From a virus, in IMG/VR virus record IMGVR_UViG_3300020122_000155, positions 1 to 64,000 of that record: DNA of 64,000 bases; one strand, 5' to 3'. The notes beneath the pieces were generated by a model. That model did not search any database and was not told the DNA's origin. It saw nothing but the letters and a program-made list of their open reading frames with translations. Shown one piece after another: positions 1 through 9,475 of the stretch. Numbering within the stretch: position 1 is the stretch's first letter; every line of letters begins with the position of its first letter. A program made the position numbers and the translations under genes.

Positions 1-36
1 AGCGTCGAACACTTGTTGTAGGGTGTTTACAGCCAT
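1..36 (-). CDS. Start of a gene cut by the window edge
   Basis: An ATG at 36-34 on the minus strand opens a frame reading MAVNTLQQVFDA up to the window edge, with an AAGGA ribosome binding site about 10 bases upstream. It follows the gene at 53-745 in the same direction, so it is likely the next gene of that operon. Too little is present to name it. Confidence 0.6.
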   Translation of the reverse strand, partial: MAVNTLQQVFDA

Positions 37-52
37 TGCTTAGATCGTCCTT

Positions 53-745
53 TTAGCCAGCGACCGGCTGAGGCTTGTGCGGCTGTTGCGCCGCCGCGAG
101 CACCGCCGCTGGATTTACGCGGTTGCCCTGTCCGTCGATCAAGCGATTGCTGCACAGATGGCAGACAAAAGCGTCTTCGGGGACCGGCTGTTTGCACCAC
201 TGGCAATCGACCATGTTCGCGCTGACCTTGACATTGATCCAGTTGCGCGAGTAGTTCAGCCAAACTGCCGACTCGCGCATGGTGTCCGTGATGTGATGGA
301 ATGCCGACGCGCGCGCTAGCTTTTCGCCTTCATTGAACATGTGTTCCGCGAAGGCCGTCTGCACTTGCAGCATCTGCTGCTTTTCTTTTTCCTGCGGGAC
401 GGTACCGATGATGCGCATGATTCCAGGCGCGGCTCCGGCTGGCACTCCAATCATGTTCCCCGCCCAGTGGGAAATCAGGTTGTCAACGATCTGGTTCACA
501 TCCACCGGAGCCTGATCGTAGGCCAATTTGTTCCCTTCCGATTTGATCGGGTTGGGGACACTTTCAAAGGCGTCGCTCACCGTCAGGATGAACGGCTTTC
601 CGTTGCGCGGCACTGGCTCCAATTCGTAGAGCGTGCATCGCCCGTGCTTCGGGTTGATCGACGGCCCATGATACATCTTGACCGGTTCGACCTTGCCGTA
701 ATAAATGCTGGCGATTCGAACCTCTTCAGCTTGATACTTTCCCAT
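53..745 (-). CDS. Phage protein with C-terminal zinc ribbon, unknown function
   Basis: I place the start at the ATG at 745 (MGKYQAEEV), which overlaps the stop of the upstream 59-aa gene as TAATG; a frame open further upstream has no better start. The protein is about 230 residues. Near the C-terminus a CxxC...CxxC pair (CQWC and CHLC) forms a typical treble-clef or zinc-ribbon pattern, followed by an Ala/Pro/Gln-rich tail. It lies at the downstream end of a minus-strand run of small genes next to the capsid genes. Zinc-ribbon proteins are common in this window; no enzymatic motif is seen. Confidence 0.75.
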   Translation of the reverse strand: MGKYQAEEVRIASIYYGKVEPVKMYHGPSINPKHGRCTLYELEPVPRNGKPFILTVSDAFESVPNPIKSEGNKLAYDQAPVDVNQIVDNLISHWAGNMIGVPAGAAPGIMRIIGTVPQEKEKQQMLQVQTAFAEHMFNEGEKLARASAFHHITDTMRESAVWLNYSRNWINVKVSANMVDCQWCKQPVPEDAFVCHLCSNRLIDGQGNRVNPAAVLAAAQQPHKPQPVAG

Positions 746-924
746 TAGACTGACTCCTTGATTTCGTATTTGTTGCCGCAATTCCCGCACAAGCGAAATT
801 TGCCTTCGAGGACGCCATTGGACGCCCCGCATTTCGGACAGTAGCCGCTCCCAACTGCCGCAGCTACCTTCGCCGCGTGAGCCGCCCTTGCCTCTTCCTC
901 ACCGACTTGCTTTGAGCTTTCCAT
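745..924 (-). CDS. Small zinc-ribbon protein (59 aa)
   Basis: The ATG at 924 is preceded by GGGAG at a good distance, and the stop overlaps the next start as TAATG. The 59-residue product has an Ala-rich charged N-terminus and two CxxC knuckles (CPKC and CGNC) spaced like a rubredoxin-type zinc ribbon. The start lies inside the 3' end of the gene at 899-1528, overlapping by 26 bases, so translation is probably coupled. Function unknown; a nucleic-acid or protein-interaction knuckle is likely. Confidence 0.75.
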   Translation of the reverse strand: MESSKQVGEEEARAAHAAKVAAAVGSGYCPKCGASNGVLEGKFRLCGNCGNKYEIKESV

Positions 925-1528
925 GCGCCAACTCCCTCTTGGTTGCGGGAAGCGAGACGTATCCGCCGCGCTTTCCAGGTTGATAATTCGCGAAAGCTGG
1001 CATTAGGTCGCGCACTTCGTCTCGAATAACGCGATCCTTTTCCTTCTCGATGTAATCCGCTTCGCGCTGCATATCGATGATGCGATTCTCCAGCGACATC
1101 GAGCGCTGTTCGCGGATGCAGTGGATGAAATGCTCCGTGTCCGCCAGCGTCGGAACTTGGAACGGATCGAGCGAGGCGTTCGTGTGGATGCGGTAGCCGT
1201 TGGCCGGATAATCCGCCATCGGGAAATTATGCTGCCACATCGGTAGCTCCTCTGGAGGGAACCACTTCGTCACGACCCACTGGTTCTTCAGCTTATCGGA
1301 CAGCTTGACCCGAGCGTATTCGGGAACCACCATTTCGATCCACTCGGTTTCGCCCGAGTCCAGCAACTTCGCCGGGACGCGCTTTGTGACCATGCGCCCG
1401 GTGCGGAATTGAGGCCAAAATAGGTCTTCGGACCAAGCCCACTGAAAGATAGGCTCCGATTGAGGGTTGCGTCCCAGTTCTCGCCCAAGAAGTTCGTTAA
1501 ATTTCGCTACGTCTTTCGCGGTAGACAT
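899..1528 (-). CDS. Conserved-looking phage protein, unknown function (209 aa)
   Basis: A 209-residue acidic/aromatic protein without a signal peptide or membrane segment. The last 60 residues are strongly charged (repeated E/K/R), suggesting a helical or coiled segment. It ends one base before the gene at 1529, and the next gene starts inside its 3' end. It sits downstream of the capsid block on the same strand, so a minor structural role is possible but unsupported. Confidence 0.7.
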   Translation of the reverse strand: MSTAKDVAKFNELLGRELGRNPQSEPIFQWAWSEDLFWPQFRTGRMVTKRVPAKLLDSGETEWIEMVVPEYARVKLSDKLKNQWVVTKWFPPEELPMWQHNFPMADYPANGYRIHTNASLDPFQVPTLADTEHFIHCIREQRSMSLENRIIDMQREADYIEKEKDRVIRDEVRDLMPAFANYQPGKRGGYVSLPATKRELAHGKLKASR

Positions 1529-2095
1529 TTATACTCCCGGCTTCGGCATGATGATCGCGGCGATATCTGGGTGTATCGGCTCAGTCACCCGCTGCGCGCC
1601 CACGGGCTGCGCCACGGGCGCAGAAAGCGTCGCCGTTGCGTCATGGGCAAGTTCCCCCATCGCCTTCGCGATTTCGGCTTTCAATTCGGCATTCTCCGCC
1701 AGCAGCTTATCCCGCTCGGCGACGACCTCCAGATACGCCTCTGACGACTTCTCCGCTGCGTCCGCCGCAATTGCCTCATGCTTCAGCGTGATATTCGTCA
1801 TCTCAGCCTTCAACGCATCGTGCGCCGCCGCCAGCTTCAGGTACTCATGCGTCGCCTCTGCCGCATTCGCGTTGATCGTCTTTTTCAAGCGATCATTTTC
1901 GGCCAGCAAGTCGCGATAGTACGTCCCACTGAGATCCATCGTCGCCCCGCTGACCGCCGCCGCTACTTGCGCGTGCGCCTCGGCTTCGGTGAACATCGGT
2001 GGGCCGACCTTCTCAGGCTCCGGCATTAACTTGCATCCGCAGGCTTGGCAGTACATGCCGCTCGCGGGCTTCTTACAGACTGGGCAGGGGTTCAT
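1529..2095 (-). CDS. Zinc-ribbon plus coiled-coil protein
   Basis: I choose the ATG at 2095 (MNPCPVCKK) because GGAGAA lies just upstream; the longer frame to 2149 has no ribosome binding site. The first 20 residues hold a CxxC...CxxC ribbon (CPVC, CQAC). Residues from about 55 to 150 are rich in A/E/K/L with heptad-like spacing, so a coiled coil is expected. Architecture fits a scaffold, adaptor or regulatory protein; no specific family recognised. Confidence 0.72.
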   Translation of the reverse strand: MNPCPVCKKPASGMYCQACGCKLMPEPEKVGPPMFTEAEAHAQVAAAVSGATMDLSGTYYRDLLAENDRLKKTINANAAEATHEYLKLAAAHDALKAEMTNITLKHEAIAADAAEKSSEAYLEVVAERDKLLAENAELKAEIAKAMGELAHDATATLSAPVAQPVGAQRVTEPIHPDIAAIIMPKPGV

Positions 2096-2206
2096 GATTT
2101 CTCCATTGACATTACTGTCCATAAAATAGTAAGATAAAAGTCGAGCCACCGTATCGGTGAAAACGATGCGATGGCCCTAGCAAAACGATCCGAGGAGGGA
2201 TCGACA

Positions 2207-2641
2207 ATGCCTAAGCCCTATCTTGACATAACCGACCGCGACATGGCGGTAGCATGGTTCACTTGGGACACCGCGATGCTCACCGTGTCTGAAGCGATAT
2301 CCAAGTTCCCCGGAAACCAGATTCCTAAACGCGGATTCCGCACAACCATTTTCCGCAGTTACACGGACAAGGCCAAATTGCGGGTTCGCCGTCGTCTTTC
2401 GCTCGTTCAGAGTCACGGCAACATCCCACCCATTACCGATATGAGCTTTGTGGTCGCGTCGGTAGCCGACATCATGACGTTCCACCGCAACATGCCGGAA
2501 GGCGAGATAAGAGAAGGCTTGTTTTACGCGCTGCTTGTACTATATTCGCACGTCAAAAACATTCCTTCGGAGAGAGTCCCGAAGGTCCCCACCGAAGAAG
2601 TGTTCGCGTGGGTGAAAACGCTACTGGAGCCAGTTAACTAA
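2207..2641 (+). CDS. Small phage protein of unknown function (144 aa)
   Basis: First of a two-gene plus-strand insert between minus-strand blocks. The ATG at 2207 has a strong GGAGGG site about 8 bases upstream, better than the in-frame ATG at 2171. The stop overlaps the start of the downstream HNH gene as TAATG, so the two are coupled. The basic middle (RVRRRLSLVQ) and mainly helical composition suggest a DNA-associated protein. It may be cargo or a partner of the mobile HNH gene. Confidence 0.7.
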   Translation: MPKPYLDITDRDMAVAWFTWDTAMLTVSEAISKFPGNQIPKRGFRTTIFRSYTDKAKLRVRRRLSLVQSHGNIPPITDMSFVVASVADIMTFHRNMPEGEIREGLFYALLVLYSHVKNIPSERVPKVPTEEVFAWVKTLLEPVN

Positions 2642-3588
2642 TGCCGGTATTACTATGCAAACGACTGCCACTAGCCACCGACGAAAATGCCCGCCGTTTC
2701 TGGAGCTACGTCGATATTCGAGACGAAAACCAGTGCTGGCTGTGGACTGGCGCAAAGGCCGTAGGATATGGGGCGTGGGGACATCCATGTGGTCGAATGG
2801 TCAAGGCCCACCGATACGCCTTTTTCTTGTTTTACGGCGGCGATCCCTATCCGGCCACGGTTCTTCATGATTGCGACACACCGGCTTGCTGCAACCCTCA
2901 CCACATGTCTCTTGGGGACAATACGCAGAATGCCCTCGATGCCATCTCAAGAGGAAGACGCCCGAGCAAGCAGGAGCCAGTACCAGCAACTACAGCAAAG
3001 CGGCGGAGAACGCCAAAAGGTAGTTCATGCATTCCGCTTCCGCCAATTTACGCCTCGGATCGCGAACGCTTCGAAGCTAAATATATCAAAGGCCCGGTCG
3101 AACAATGCTGGGAATGGACTGCCGCCAAAACACCACGCGGGTATGGAGTCTTTGAATTTTGCTCTGGTGGAAAAGCTAGCTCGTCCAGGGCGAATAGGGT
3201 TGCTTACGCGATTCACCATGACGCCGATCCGTACCCGCATCTCGTGCGCCATATATGTGACAATCCGCCTTGCGTAAATCCTCATCATCTTGTTCTCGGG
3301 GATCACATCGAGAACGAACAAGATAAAATTGACAGGCAACGCTTGCCTTATGGCGACCGCAACGGAAGCCGACTCTATCCTGAGCGACTAAAACGTGGCG
3401 TCGAGCACGGCATGTCTAAGCAGACGCCAGCCATCGCGGAGGACATTCTTAGATTGGCTGCGATTGGCGAACTCAGCTATCAGAAAATCGCCGATTTTAT
3501 CTTTGAAAAATACGGCGTTAGGTTGTGCATGAACACTGTCAGGCTGACGGCTCAAGGGAAAAATTCCTTCGGGAAAAGGGCGGATTGA
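2641..3588 (+). CDS. Tandem-duplicated HNH homing-type endonuclease
   Basis: A 315-residue protein with two consecutive HNH units. The first, at about residues 17-105, has CWLWTG, then AHRYAF, LHDCD and CNPHHM. The second, at about 130-225, has CWEWT, AYAIHH, RHICD and CVNPHHL. The paired His/Asn residues and CNPHH signature match the HNH_3-type family of phage free-standing endonucleases. The C-terminal 70 residues (ILRLAAIGELSYQKIADF) form a helix-turn-helix like NUMOD or resolvase-type DNA-binding domains. The gene runs against its neighbours and ends in a shared terminator, consistent with an intercalated mobile gene. A double HNH in one chain is less common than one. Confidence 0.85.
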   Translation: MPVLLCKRLPLATDENARRFWSYVDIRDENQCWLWTGAKAVGYGAWGHPCGRMVKAHRYAFFLFYGGDPYPATVLHDCDTPACCNPHHMSLGDNTQNALDAISRGRRPSKQEPVPATTAKRRRTPKGSSCIPLPPIYASDRERFEAKYIKGPVEQCWEWTAAKTPRGYGVFEFCSGGKASSSRANRVAYAIHHDADPYPHLVRHICDNPPCVNPHHLVLGDHIENEQDKIDRQRLPYGDRNGSRLYPERLKRGVEHGMSKQTPAIAEDILRLAAIGELSYQKIADFIFEKYGVRLCMNTVRLTAQGKNSFGKRAD

Positions 3589-3598
3589 AAATCCGCCC
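3578..3598. terminator. Bidirectional rho-independent terminator
   Basis: An 8-bp GC-rich stem (GGGCGGAT / ATCCGCCC, 3578-3585 with 3591-3598) around a 5-base loop lies between convergent genes. The stop codon of the HNH gene falls in the loop. A T-rich run follows on the plus strand (CCTTTTAAAT), and an A-rich run precedes it (minus-strand T run), so it can end transcription from both sides. Confidence 0.75.
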
Positions 3599-3616
3599 AA
3601 GTCCTTTTAAATCAAC

Positions 3617-4957
3617 TCATTGGCCGGAAGGGATGGCCAGCGCGTAAAATACCACGCTACAGCCGGGGTCAACGGAGTAGACGTTGTTAGTATTCACGAC
3701 GTAAAATTGGAAGCCCGCTTGGGGATTGCCCGTGGTCGCCGAGTGGCCGATGAAGATGCGCTGTCCTTCGGGGGTTTCCATGAACGTGATGTCCTGCAAG
3801 TTGACCACGCCGAAGTTGGTCGGATTGAACCAATCGACGCGGGACTTGTTGGCGTAGCGGGAGACGTAGTGCTCAACGTCGCCAGCGGTGAAGGTGTCGC
3901 CGTAGTTGGTGCCCTTCGGAACGATGTCGATCATCTTGTCGGAGGCTCCACGGAACCAGTTGGAGATGGTGACCCCTTCCAGATACCAGGAAGCGCGCTG
4001 CGCCATGTGGCAGACACCGATGGTTGCGGCGTAGGCTTCATCGTCACGGCGCTGAATCAGTTGCGATTTGCCGGACAGAAGCAGGGACGGCGTGAAGAAC
4101 CCGCCAGCGGCATTGACGGTCGGGCAGGCCAATTCGTAGGCGGACGAATAGGCGAGGCCGAGCAGCGAGCCGGTGGTATTGGTCGTGTTGAAGGTGTAGA
4201 TTCCGTAGCGCCATGAGCCCGAGGCGATGGTCGCAGAGACAGCGGCCATATTCGGGAAAACAAGCTGATCAGTGGAAGTCGGCGTGTAGTTGGCCGCTCC
4301 TACCGTGATGGTGACTTGGTTCGCGGCGAAGTTGATGCTCTTGATGCGCGCGCCAGCGGCCAGGATCACGTTGGAGCCGTTCGTCACGTCCACGAGGGCG
4401 CTCTTGCCGCGCAAGCGGATGTAGGTGAAGGCTGCGGTTTCCAACTGATAGACAACATCGGTGCCAGCGTTGCCGTTGCCGGAGACGATGGAAGTGGCCT
4501 GCGCCAGAATGCCGGTGCCGTCTTGGAAGAGGCCGATTTCGTTGTACAGCGCCATTTCCTTGATCGCATTGCCGATGGAAAACTGCAATGCGTTGGTGAT
4601 GGCCTGCTCTTTGGACTCGGTGCCCATCATGGCCAGCGAGGGAACGTTGAACGCGATGTTATTCGCGAAGTACCCGAGCGTCATGTAGGCCGAGTTCATC
4701 AGAGAACCGGTCCCGAGATCGCCGCCGTCCAAGTTGAATGCTTGGTAGTCGCCGCCGACCGAGAGCAATACGGGGATGCGCCAGCCTTGCACCGCGCCGG
4801 AACCTGCGTTCCAGTTCGAGATGCGGTGCTTTTCCGCGCGCTTCTTGAAGAGTTGGGCGAATTTGGATTCGCTGCGGGTGAGAAAATAGGAAAGTTTTGG
4901 CCGCACTTTTTCAAGCATGGTCGCAACTACCTGAGAACTGTACTGTCCGATAGCCAT
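3617..4957 (-). CDS. Major capsid protein (HK97-like, inferred)
   Basis: 446 residues. The N-terminal helix (VVATMLEKVRPKLSYFLTRS) is followed by a long beta-rich region with glycine turns and a C-terminus ending in alternating V/Y strands (FQFYVVNTNN...), the composition expected of a major head protein. It sits directly downstream of a scaffold-like gene and the portal on the same strand, the standard phage order portal - scaffold - capsid. A GGAG-type site precedes the ATG at 4957. The fold is inferred from context, size and composition rather than a motif. Confidence 0.78.
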   Translation of the reverse strand: MAIGQYSSQVVATMLEKVRPKLSYFLTRSESKFAQLFKKRAEKHRISNWNAGSGAVQGWRIPVLLSVGGDYQAFNLDGGDLGTGSLMNSAYMTLGYFANNIAFNVPSLAMMGTESKEQAITNALQFSIGNAIKEMALYNEIGLFQDGTGILAQATSIVSGNGNAGTDVVYQLETAAFTYIRLRGKSALVDVTNGSNVILAAGARIKSINFAANQVTITVGAANYTPTSTDQLVFPNMAAVSATIASGSWRYGIYTFNTTNTTGSLLGLAYSSAYELACPTVNAAGGFFTPSLLLSGKSQLIQRRDDEAYAATIGVCHMAQRASWYLEGVTISNWFRGASDKMIDIVPKGTNYGDTFTAGDVEHYVSRYANKSRVDWFNPTNFGVVNLQDITFMETPEGQRIFIGHSATTGNPQAGFQFYVVNTNNVYSVDPGCSVVFYALAIPSGQ

Positions 4958-4982
4958 TGTTGGCTCCTTTGAGAAATTGAGA

Positions 4983-6347
4983 TTACTTTACCGTGGTGTA
5001 CTGCTTGAACTCGGGATCTTCGAAAATGTTGTAATGTCCCGGCTTGTCCGGTGGCTGTTGCCCGTTCGGAGGAGCGGCGGTCCTAGGCTTCGGCGTAGGC
5101 TGAGCGGCTCTGGGCTTTGCCACGGCTGCTGCGGTGGCATTTTTGAGTAACGGGGCCGCGATGGAAGGGGTGTACTTCTTTACGCGGGCCAAAAAATCGT
5201 TGATGTATGTCTGGGCGCGAGGCTGAAGGGCTACGGGGTTTTCACGTCGATCCCAGGCATTTCGGAATTGCGATTCGATCATCGCGCGGTCGCTCGAATG
5301 GTTCCGGGCGAATAGCGCATCTTGCTTGATGGCATCGATTACCTTGTCGCGAGTCTGCCGACGAACCGCCGAGAAAATCTCTGGATCGTATTTGTCTTTC
5401 ACCGGAGCCAGAATCTTGTCGATTTCGGCGTCAAACTGCGCCCACTTTTGGCCATCGAGAACCTGCTTGTTCCATCCTTCGAAGTCGCGATCCTGCAAAT
5501 CCTTTGCCTGCTTCTGGATCTGCTGTTCGCGCTGCGAAAGCTGCTGCGCTTCCTGCTCGCGCTTATCGACCGGCTTGAGCCCCTGAACCCGATACTGCTG
5601 CTGGAGGGTCTGATCGTTCGTCCGAAACTTTCCGTTGACGCTCCAATCGAGATATTGCGCGACTTTCAGCAGTTCGTCGTCCGGGTTGTTCAGGTCGCCC
5701 TCGTTGATTGCTTTCTGATAGGCTTCCTCGATGCGGTCGTTCAGGATGCTCGACTCTATCTTGCTGTAAACGTCTTTACCGAAGGTTGGCCGGTTCGGAT
5801 CGCTCATCGCCTTGAGCGCCTGCGGAAGCTTTTCGGCCATGCGCGCGAACGAGTTCTGATATTGGAACTTCTCGTTCAAATCTTGGGCGTTGTTACCCGC
5901 GAAGAAGCCGAGAATCTGATCAATCTGCTGATCGCCGCCAGCAACGAAGTCAGAGCGCAGCAAACGCCAGTCCGATTGCTCATCCGCCGCGAATTTAGCG
6001 TCCTGCGCGGTCGGAAAGTAGTTCTGAACCTGCGTCGCATACTCCTTCATCCCGTTGAAGGTCGCAATTTCCGCTTTTGGGACGATGTAGCTGTTCCCAT
6101 CCTCAGAAAGCTGATACGGAGCGTCGGCGGTCGGCCCTTCTCCGCCAGGAGTCTGCGGCGCGGCTTCTCCCGGCGCGGGAGGCGTTGTCGGCGCTTCTCC
6201 GCCCGGTACTTCCTCTGCGCCAGCTTCGGCGGTTGCTGCTTCGTTTGTAGCTTCTGTGTAGGCGTCTCCTAGCGTCGAGCCAAGCTCGGAGAACACGTCT
6301 GTTTCAAGTTGCGCTTCGCCTGCGCTCGGCATCTCAGTTGCGGTCAT
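4983..6347 (-). CDS. Putative scaffolding protein
   Basis: 454 residues between portal and capsid genes. Residues 1-90 are a low-complexity Ala/Glu/Pro/Gly segment. The middle is acidic and strongly helical with a Gln/Glu-rich coiled stretch around residues 255-295. The C-terminal 60 residues are Pro/Lys/Ala-rich with a basic patch. Acidic helical body plus basic C-terminal tail is typical of head scaffolds that contact the capsid subunit. No protease motif is seen, so it does not look like a fused prohead protease. Confidence 0.65.
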   Translation of the reverse strand: MTATEMPSAGEAQLETDVFSELGSTLGDAYTEATNEAATAEAGAEEVPGGEAPTTPPAPGEAAPQTPGGEGPTADAPYQLSEDGNSYIVPKAEIATFNGMKEYATQVQNYFPTAQDAKFAADEQSDWRLLRSDFVAGGDQQIDQILGFFAGNNAQDLNEKFQYQNSFARMAEKLPQALKAMSDPNRPTFGKDVYSKIESSILNDRIEEAYQKAINEGDLNNPDDELLKVAQYLDWSVNGKFRTNDQTLQQQYRVQGLKPVDKREQEAQQLSQREQQIQKQAKDLQDRDFEGWNKQVLDGQKWAQFDAEIDKILAPVKDKYDPEIFSAVRRQTRDKVIDAIKQDALFARNHSSDRAMIESQFRNAWDRRENPVALQPRAQTYINDFLARVKKYTPSIAAPLLKNATAAAVAKPRAAQPTPKPRTAAPPNGQQPPDKPGHYNIFEDPEFKQYTTVK

Positions 6348-6542
6348 ACTTCTCCTTGTTGTGCGGTAGCCAAAATTGGCAGCACTTAGCGATGCGTGGC
6401 CTTGGCGACGCTCGGTAAGCGGTGCTTTTTCTTGGGTCTACGGCTGGTTTTACTGAAAAATCGTGGTAAAATAGAAACGGCCCGCGAGAGCATTATCAGT
6501 GCTCGGCGAGCCTGACCAAGAGCAACTTTCTAGGAGATGCAG

Positions 6543-7151
6543 ATGGCTAAAACTAGTAAAGCACAGTTGAGAGGCGCAACGCTGAAGGAGCGCCTACTGC
6601 ATTATTCAATCCCCGAACCGAATAGCGGATGCTGGCTGTGGACCGGAGCCTTGGACAAAGACGGCTATGGACTCACTAACGAAGGCGGAAAGCAAAAACG
6701 CGCCCATCGTGCGGCATACGAAGTATTCATCGGCCCGGTGCCAGCCGAGTTAGTGATAGACCATCTCTGTCGCGTCCACTCCTGCATCAATCCTTGCCAT
6801 CTCGAAATCGTTACGACAAAGGAAAATATTCTGCGCGGGATAACCGGGCAACTAAAAAACCGCAGTCATTGTGATGCCGGTCATGAATTTACCGAGCAAA
6901 ACACCGCCTATGATCGCAAAGGGTATCGCTATTGCAGAAAGTGCAAACGTGCGAGAACGCGCGCAACTGAGACGCGCAATCCAGCGATGAAAAAGGCTCA
7001 ACAGAGACGAACGTACCTCCGTCGAAAAGAGCGTGGACTCACTGCACGGCCCCCTCGATTGGGGGCTGCGGCATCAATGGAGAAGGCGGAGCCATCGGGA
7101 CCTGCTGGCCAGTTGCCGGATTTATCTCCCCTGGCTTCAATGGAGGAGTGA
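6543..7151 (+). CDS. HNH homing-type endonuclease running into the antisense of the portal gene
   Basis: The ATG at 6543 has AGGAG 7 bases upstream. Residues about 20-100 carry the HNH signature: CWLWTGALD, AHRAAYEVF, VIDHLCR and CINPCHLE. A CxxC pair (CDAGH, CRKCKRAR) follows in a basic region. The last ~40 residues (from about 7030) are encoded opposite the portal 3' end and are low-complexity, so the original stop was probably lost and the frame now continues into antisense. It is an intercalated mobile gene between scaffold and portal. Confidence 0.82.
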   Translation: MAKTSKAQLRGATLKERLLHYSIPEPNSGCWLWTGALDKDGYGLTNEGGKQKRAHRAAYEVFIGPVPAELVIDHLCRVHSCINPCHLEIVTTKENILRGITGQLKNRSHCDAGHEFTEQNTAYDRKGYRYCRKCKRARTRATETRNPAMKKAQQRRTYLRRKERGLTARPPRLGAAASMEKAEPSGPAGQLPDLSPLASMEE

Positions 7152-9474
7152 TCGGAGCCACCTTAACGCCATCTGGGATAATGCCGAGCTTATCCAGCGA
7201 TGCTTGGATCGCGTCACTTCCCAACTCGGAACCTTTGACGCTAAGGGCGACCGAGGTCTTGGGAGGCGGCGGAGGCGCAGGCGTATTGGCGGCAGCTTCG
7301 CAAGCCTGTCCATATAGGACGCAGTTTTGATATCCGTCCGGGTGCGATTGCTTTAGTGGAGAATTGACGATCAGAAACGCCTTCACGAGCCTCGCCATGA
7401 AATCTTTGTCGTCTTCCCAATCGGGTTGGATCGAAGCTTGCTGTTGTCCCGGAGAGCCATCTGGATTGGGCTGGCCGGGAACCGGCTTCTCAGAAAGAAG
7501 CTTGTCGATTACATCCATACCCTTGTCTCTATCATCGAGATGCGGGGTTCTCTCACCGGGCATCCCGAGCAGTTGCTTGAAAGTGAAGATGTTGAGAACA
7601 TCGTTGAATCCCCACAAATCTAGAAGCTCTTTCGGCTTGTCTAGCATCCACATAAGGAGATCACGCTGCTGGCCATATGTAAGTGGGATCGCCTCATCAA
7701 AATCGAAGTGATATTTCCCATGCTTTAGGTCATCCATTACGACGACCATATCGTCATATCGACCAAACTGATTCTTCTGGGTGAAATTGATCACCCCTTC
7801 CGCGTACTCTCCCAATAGGCGACATGCCTTTAGGTAAACCGCCTCCAAGCTCTTGCCCATCATCTTCCACGGCACGCCCAACTGCATCAATGCCGCGTTT
7901 TTCTTCAACTCTGCTTGACGCGCAGTGGGTTCTTCGGCGTCACCGCCGCCCCAGATTGCTTCTCCGAGTCCGCTTACGTTTTGCGCGCGCTGTTCAATCT
8001 CCATCGAGAAGGGCGCGATTTGATCGGAAAACTGCACGGTCGGCGGACGATAGATAATGTCGCTCAGGCTTCCCCCTGCGGGTTTCAGCGCCGGGAATAA
8101 ATCGGCTCCAATCGCTCTACGCCGCTGCCATGCGTCGAAGTCGATGCGCGTTGGATCGCCGAATCCTGGCTCATTTGAGCGCTCAATGATCTCGTTGCGC
8201 TGATTGAGCATGTTTGTGGTGAGATCCTGCGCCTCAATCCAGTCGTTGCCCAGCGGATCAGCCATAATGCGCTTGGCCGGTTCCGGCTTTACTTCCTGCC
8301 AGCGGTCGGTGAGCTTCTGCTCCTCCATGTCGATGATGTTTCCGCGAACCGCTGTGATTTTCACGCCGGTTGGGAAATTGTCCTTCATCATCTGCTTAGC
8401 TTCTTTGTCCTCGATGCCCTCATACATCGCCGGAGTCCACCAAGTAAACCGCTCCGTCCACCGGTTTGCTCGCTTACTGCGAACTAGTCCGATGGGGCTT
8501 GCCATCGCGGAACGGATATTCTCCGCATACTGCGTACAGACGTTTTCGCCTTCGCCGATACCCATATCGGTTCCGGCTGAGTCCTTGATCTTGTCGCCGT
8601 ATTTCTTCATCAGCACAAATTTGTGCTTTTCGCGCGACCAGACCAGCCACGGACAGTCGTTGATGCACGTTGCGTCGAGCGGTACGTCTACCTCGCTGGC
8701 ATCGTGAAGGGAAATTTCGAGCGCGCCGTTTGGCTGAGGCTCTCCCGGCTGTGAGGTCGGGATGTCCGCCATTGTCGGCGGCTGATAATGCGTCTCGTTA
8801 AGCGGTTGACCGCAAGATGCGCACCCATTCGAAGGCGGTGTTGGGTTATCCGCGTCCGCATCGTTCGCGTTGCCGCAATTCGGGCAGTTAAATGAAGCGT
8901 TTCCAAGCGGAGCTTGCCCGGTGCTGAGAATGTCCGGTGTCTTATAGCCGTATTTTTCGCCGTCAAAGACGTAATCGATGTGCCAGAAGTTCGTCCCGAA
9001 GTTGAACAGGCCAAAAGTCAGATAGAGGATCTGTAATTCGAGGTTGCAACTCTGCCGGAAGTACAAAGCGGCGTTGTTTGCCGACCGTGTAGCCTTCGCC
9101 GACTCCTGATCGGACTGATTGTCGGGGACCGCGATTGCGTTCGGCATCCGGTTGCCGAGGACCGCCTCAAACTTGCGCGAATACCCACGATAGATGTTCT
9201 GGTTGTAGTCGTAAGCTCCAAATCCGTCCTGATCCGGCACGTAGGACCCATTGACGCCGGTCGCATCCACGATGCCCTGATAGATCGACGGTGCGAAATA
9301 CTGCAACGCGCGGTAGTAGAGATAGTTTTTGTGAACTTGCCGCAGGATATAGATGCGATCCGGGTCAATTTCATCCGACATCTCGGAACGCATTACGTCC
9401 GTGATGAACTTGCCGCACTTGGCAATGATCTCTTCTGTTGTCGGCGCTGGCGCTGCTGGTGCTAAGGGTTCCAT
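7039..9474 (-). CDS. Portal protein with inserted zinc ribbon
   Basis: 811 residues, long like the P22-type portals. The N-terminal third carries segments typical of these portals (NYLYYRALQYF, RGYSRKFEAVLGNRMPN), a tryptophan-rich core and a C-terminal helical barrel-like part before a Pro-rich tail. Around residues 190-235 a CPNCGN...CASCGQ pair inserts a zinc ribbon into the wing region. It lies immediately upstream of scaffold and capsid genes on the same strand. The dodecameric portal is the DNA gateway to which terminase docks. Confidence 0.82.
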   Translation of the reverse strand: MEPLAPAAPAPTTEEIIAKCGKFITDVMRSEMSDEIDPDRIYILRQVHKNYLYYRALQYFAPSIYQGIVDATGVNGSYVPDQDGFGAYDYNQNIYRGYSRKFEAVLGNRMPNAIAVPDNQSDQESAKATRSANNAALYFRQSCNLELQILYLTFGLFNFGTNFWHIDYVFDGEKYGYKTPDILSTGQAPLGNASFNCPNCGNANDADADNPTPPSNGCASCGQPLNETHYQPPTMADIPTSQPGEPQPNGALEISLHDASEVDVPLDATCINDCPWLVWSREKHKFVLMKKYGDKIKDSAGTDMGIGEGENVCTQYAENIRSAMASPIGLVRSKRANRWTERFTWWTPAMYEGIEDKEAKQMMKDNFPTGVKITAVRGNIIDMEEQKLTDRWQEVKPEPAKRIMADPLGNDWIEAQDLTTNMLNQRNEIIERSNEPGFGDPTRIDFDAWQRRRAIGADLFPALKPAGGSLSDIIYRPPTVQFSDQIAPFSMEIEQRAQNVSGLGEAIWGGGDAEEPTARQAELKKNAALMQLGVPWKMMGKSLEAVYLKACRLLGEYAEGVINFTQKNQFGRYDDMVVVMDDLKHGKYHFDFDEAIPLTYGQQRDLLMWMLDKPKELLDLWGFNDVLNIFTFKQLLGMPGERTPHLDDRDKGMDVIDKLLSEKPVPGQPNPDGSPGQQQASIQPDWEDDKDFMARLVKAFLIVNSPLKQSHPDGYQNCVLYGQACEAAANTPAPPPPPKTSVALSVKGSELGSDAIQASLDKLGIIPDGVKVAPITPPLKPGEINPATGQQVPMAPPSPLMPQPPIEGAVQ

Positions 9475-9475
9475 T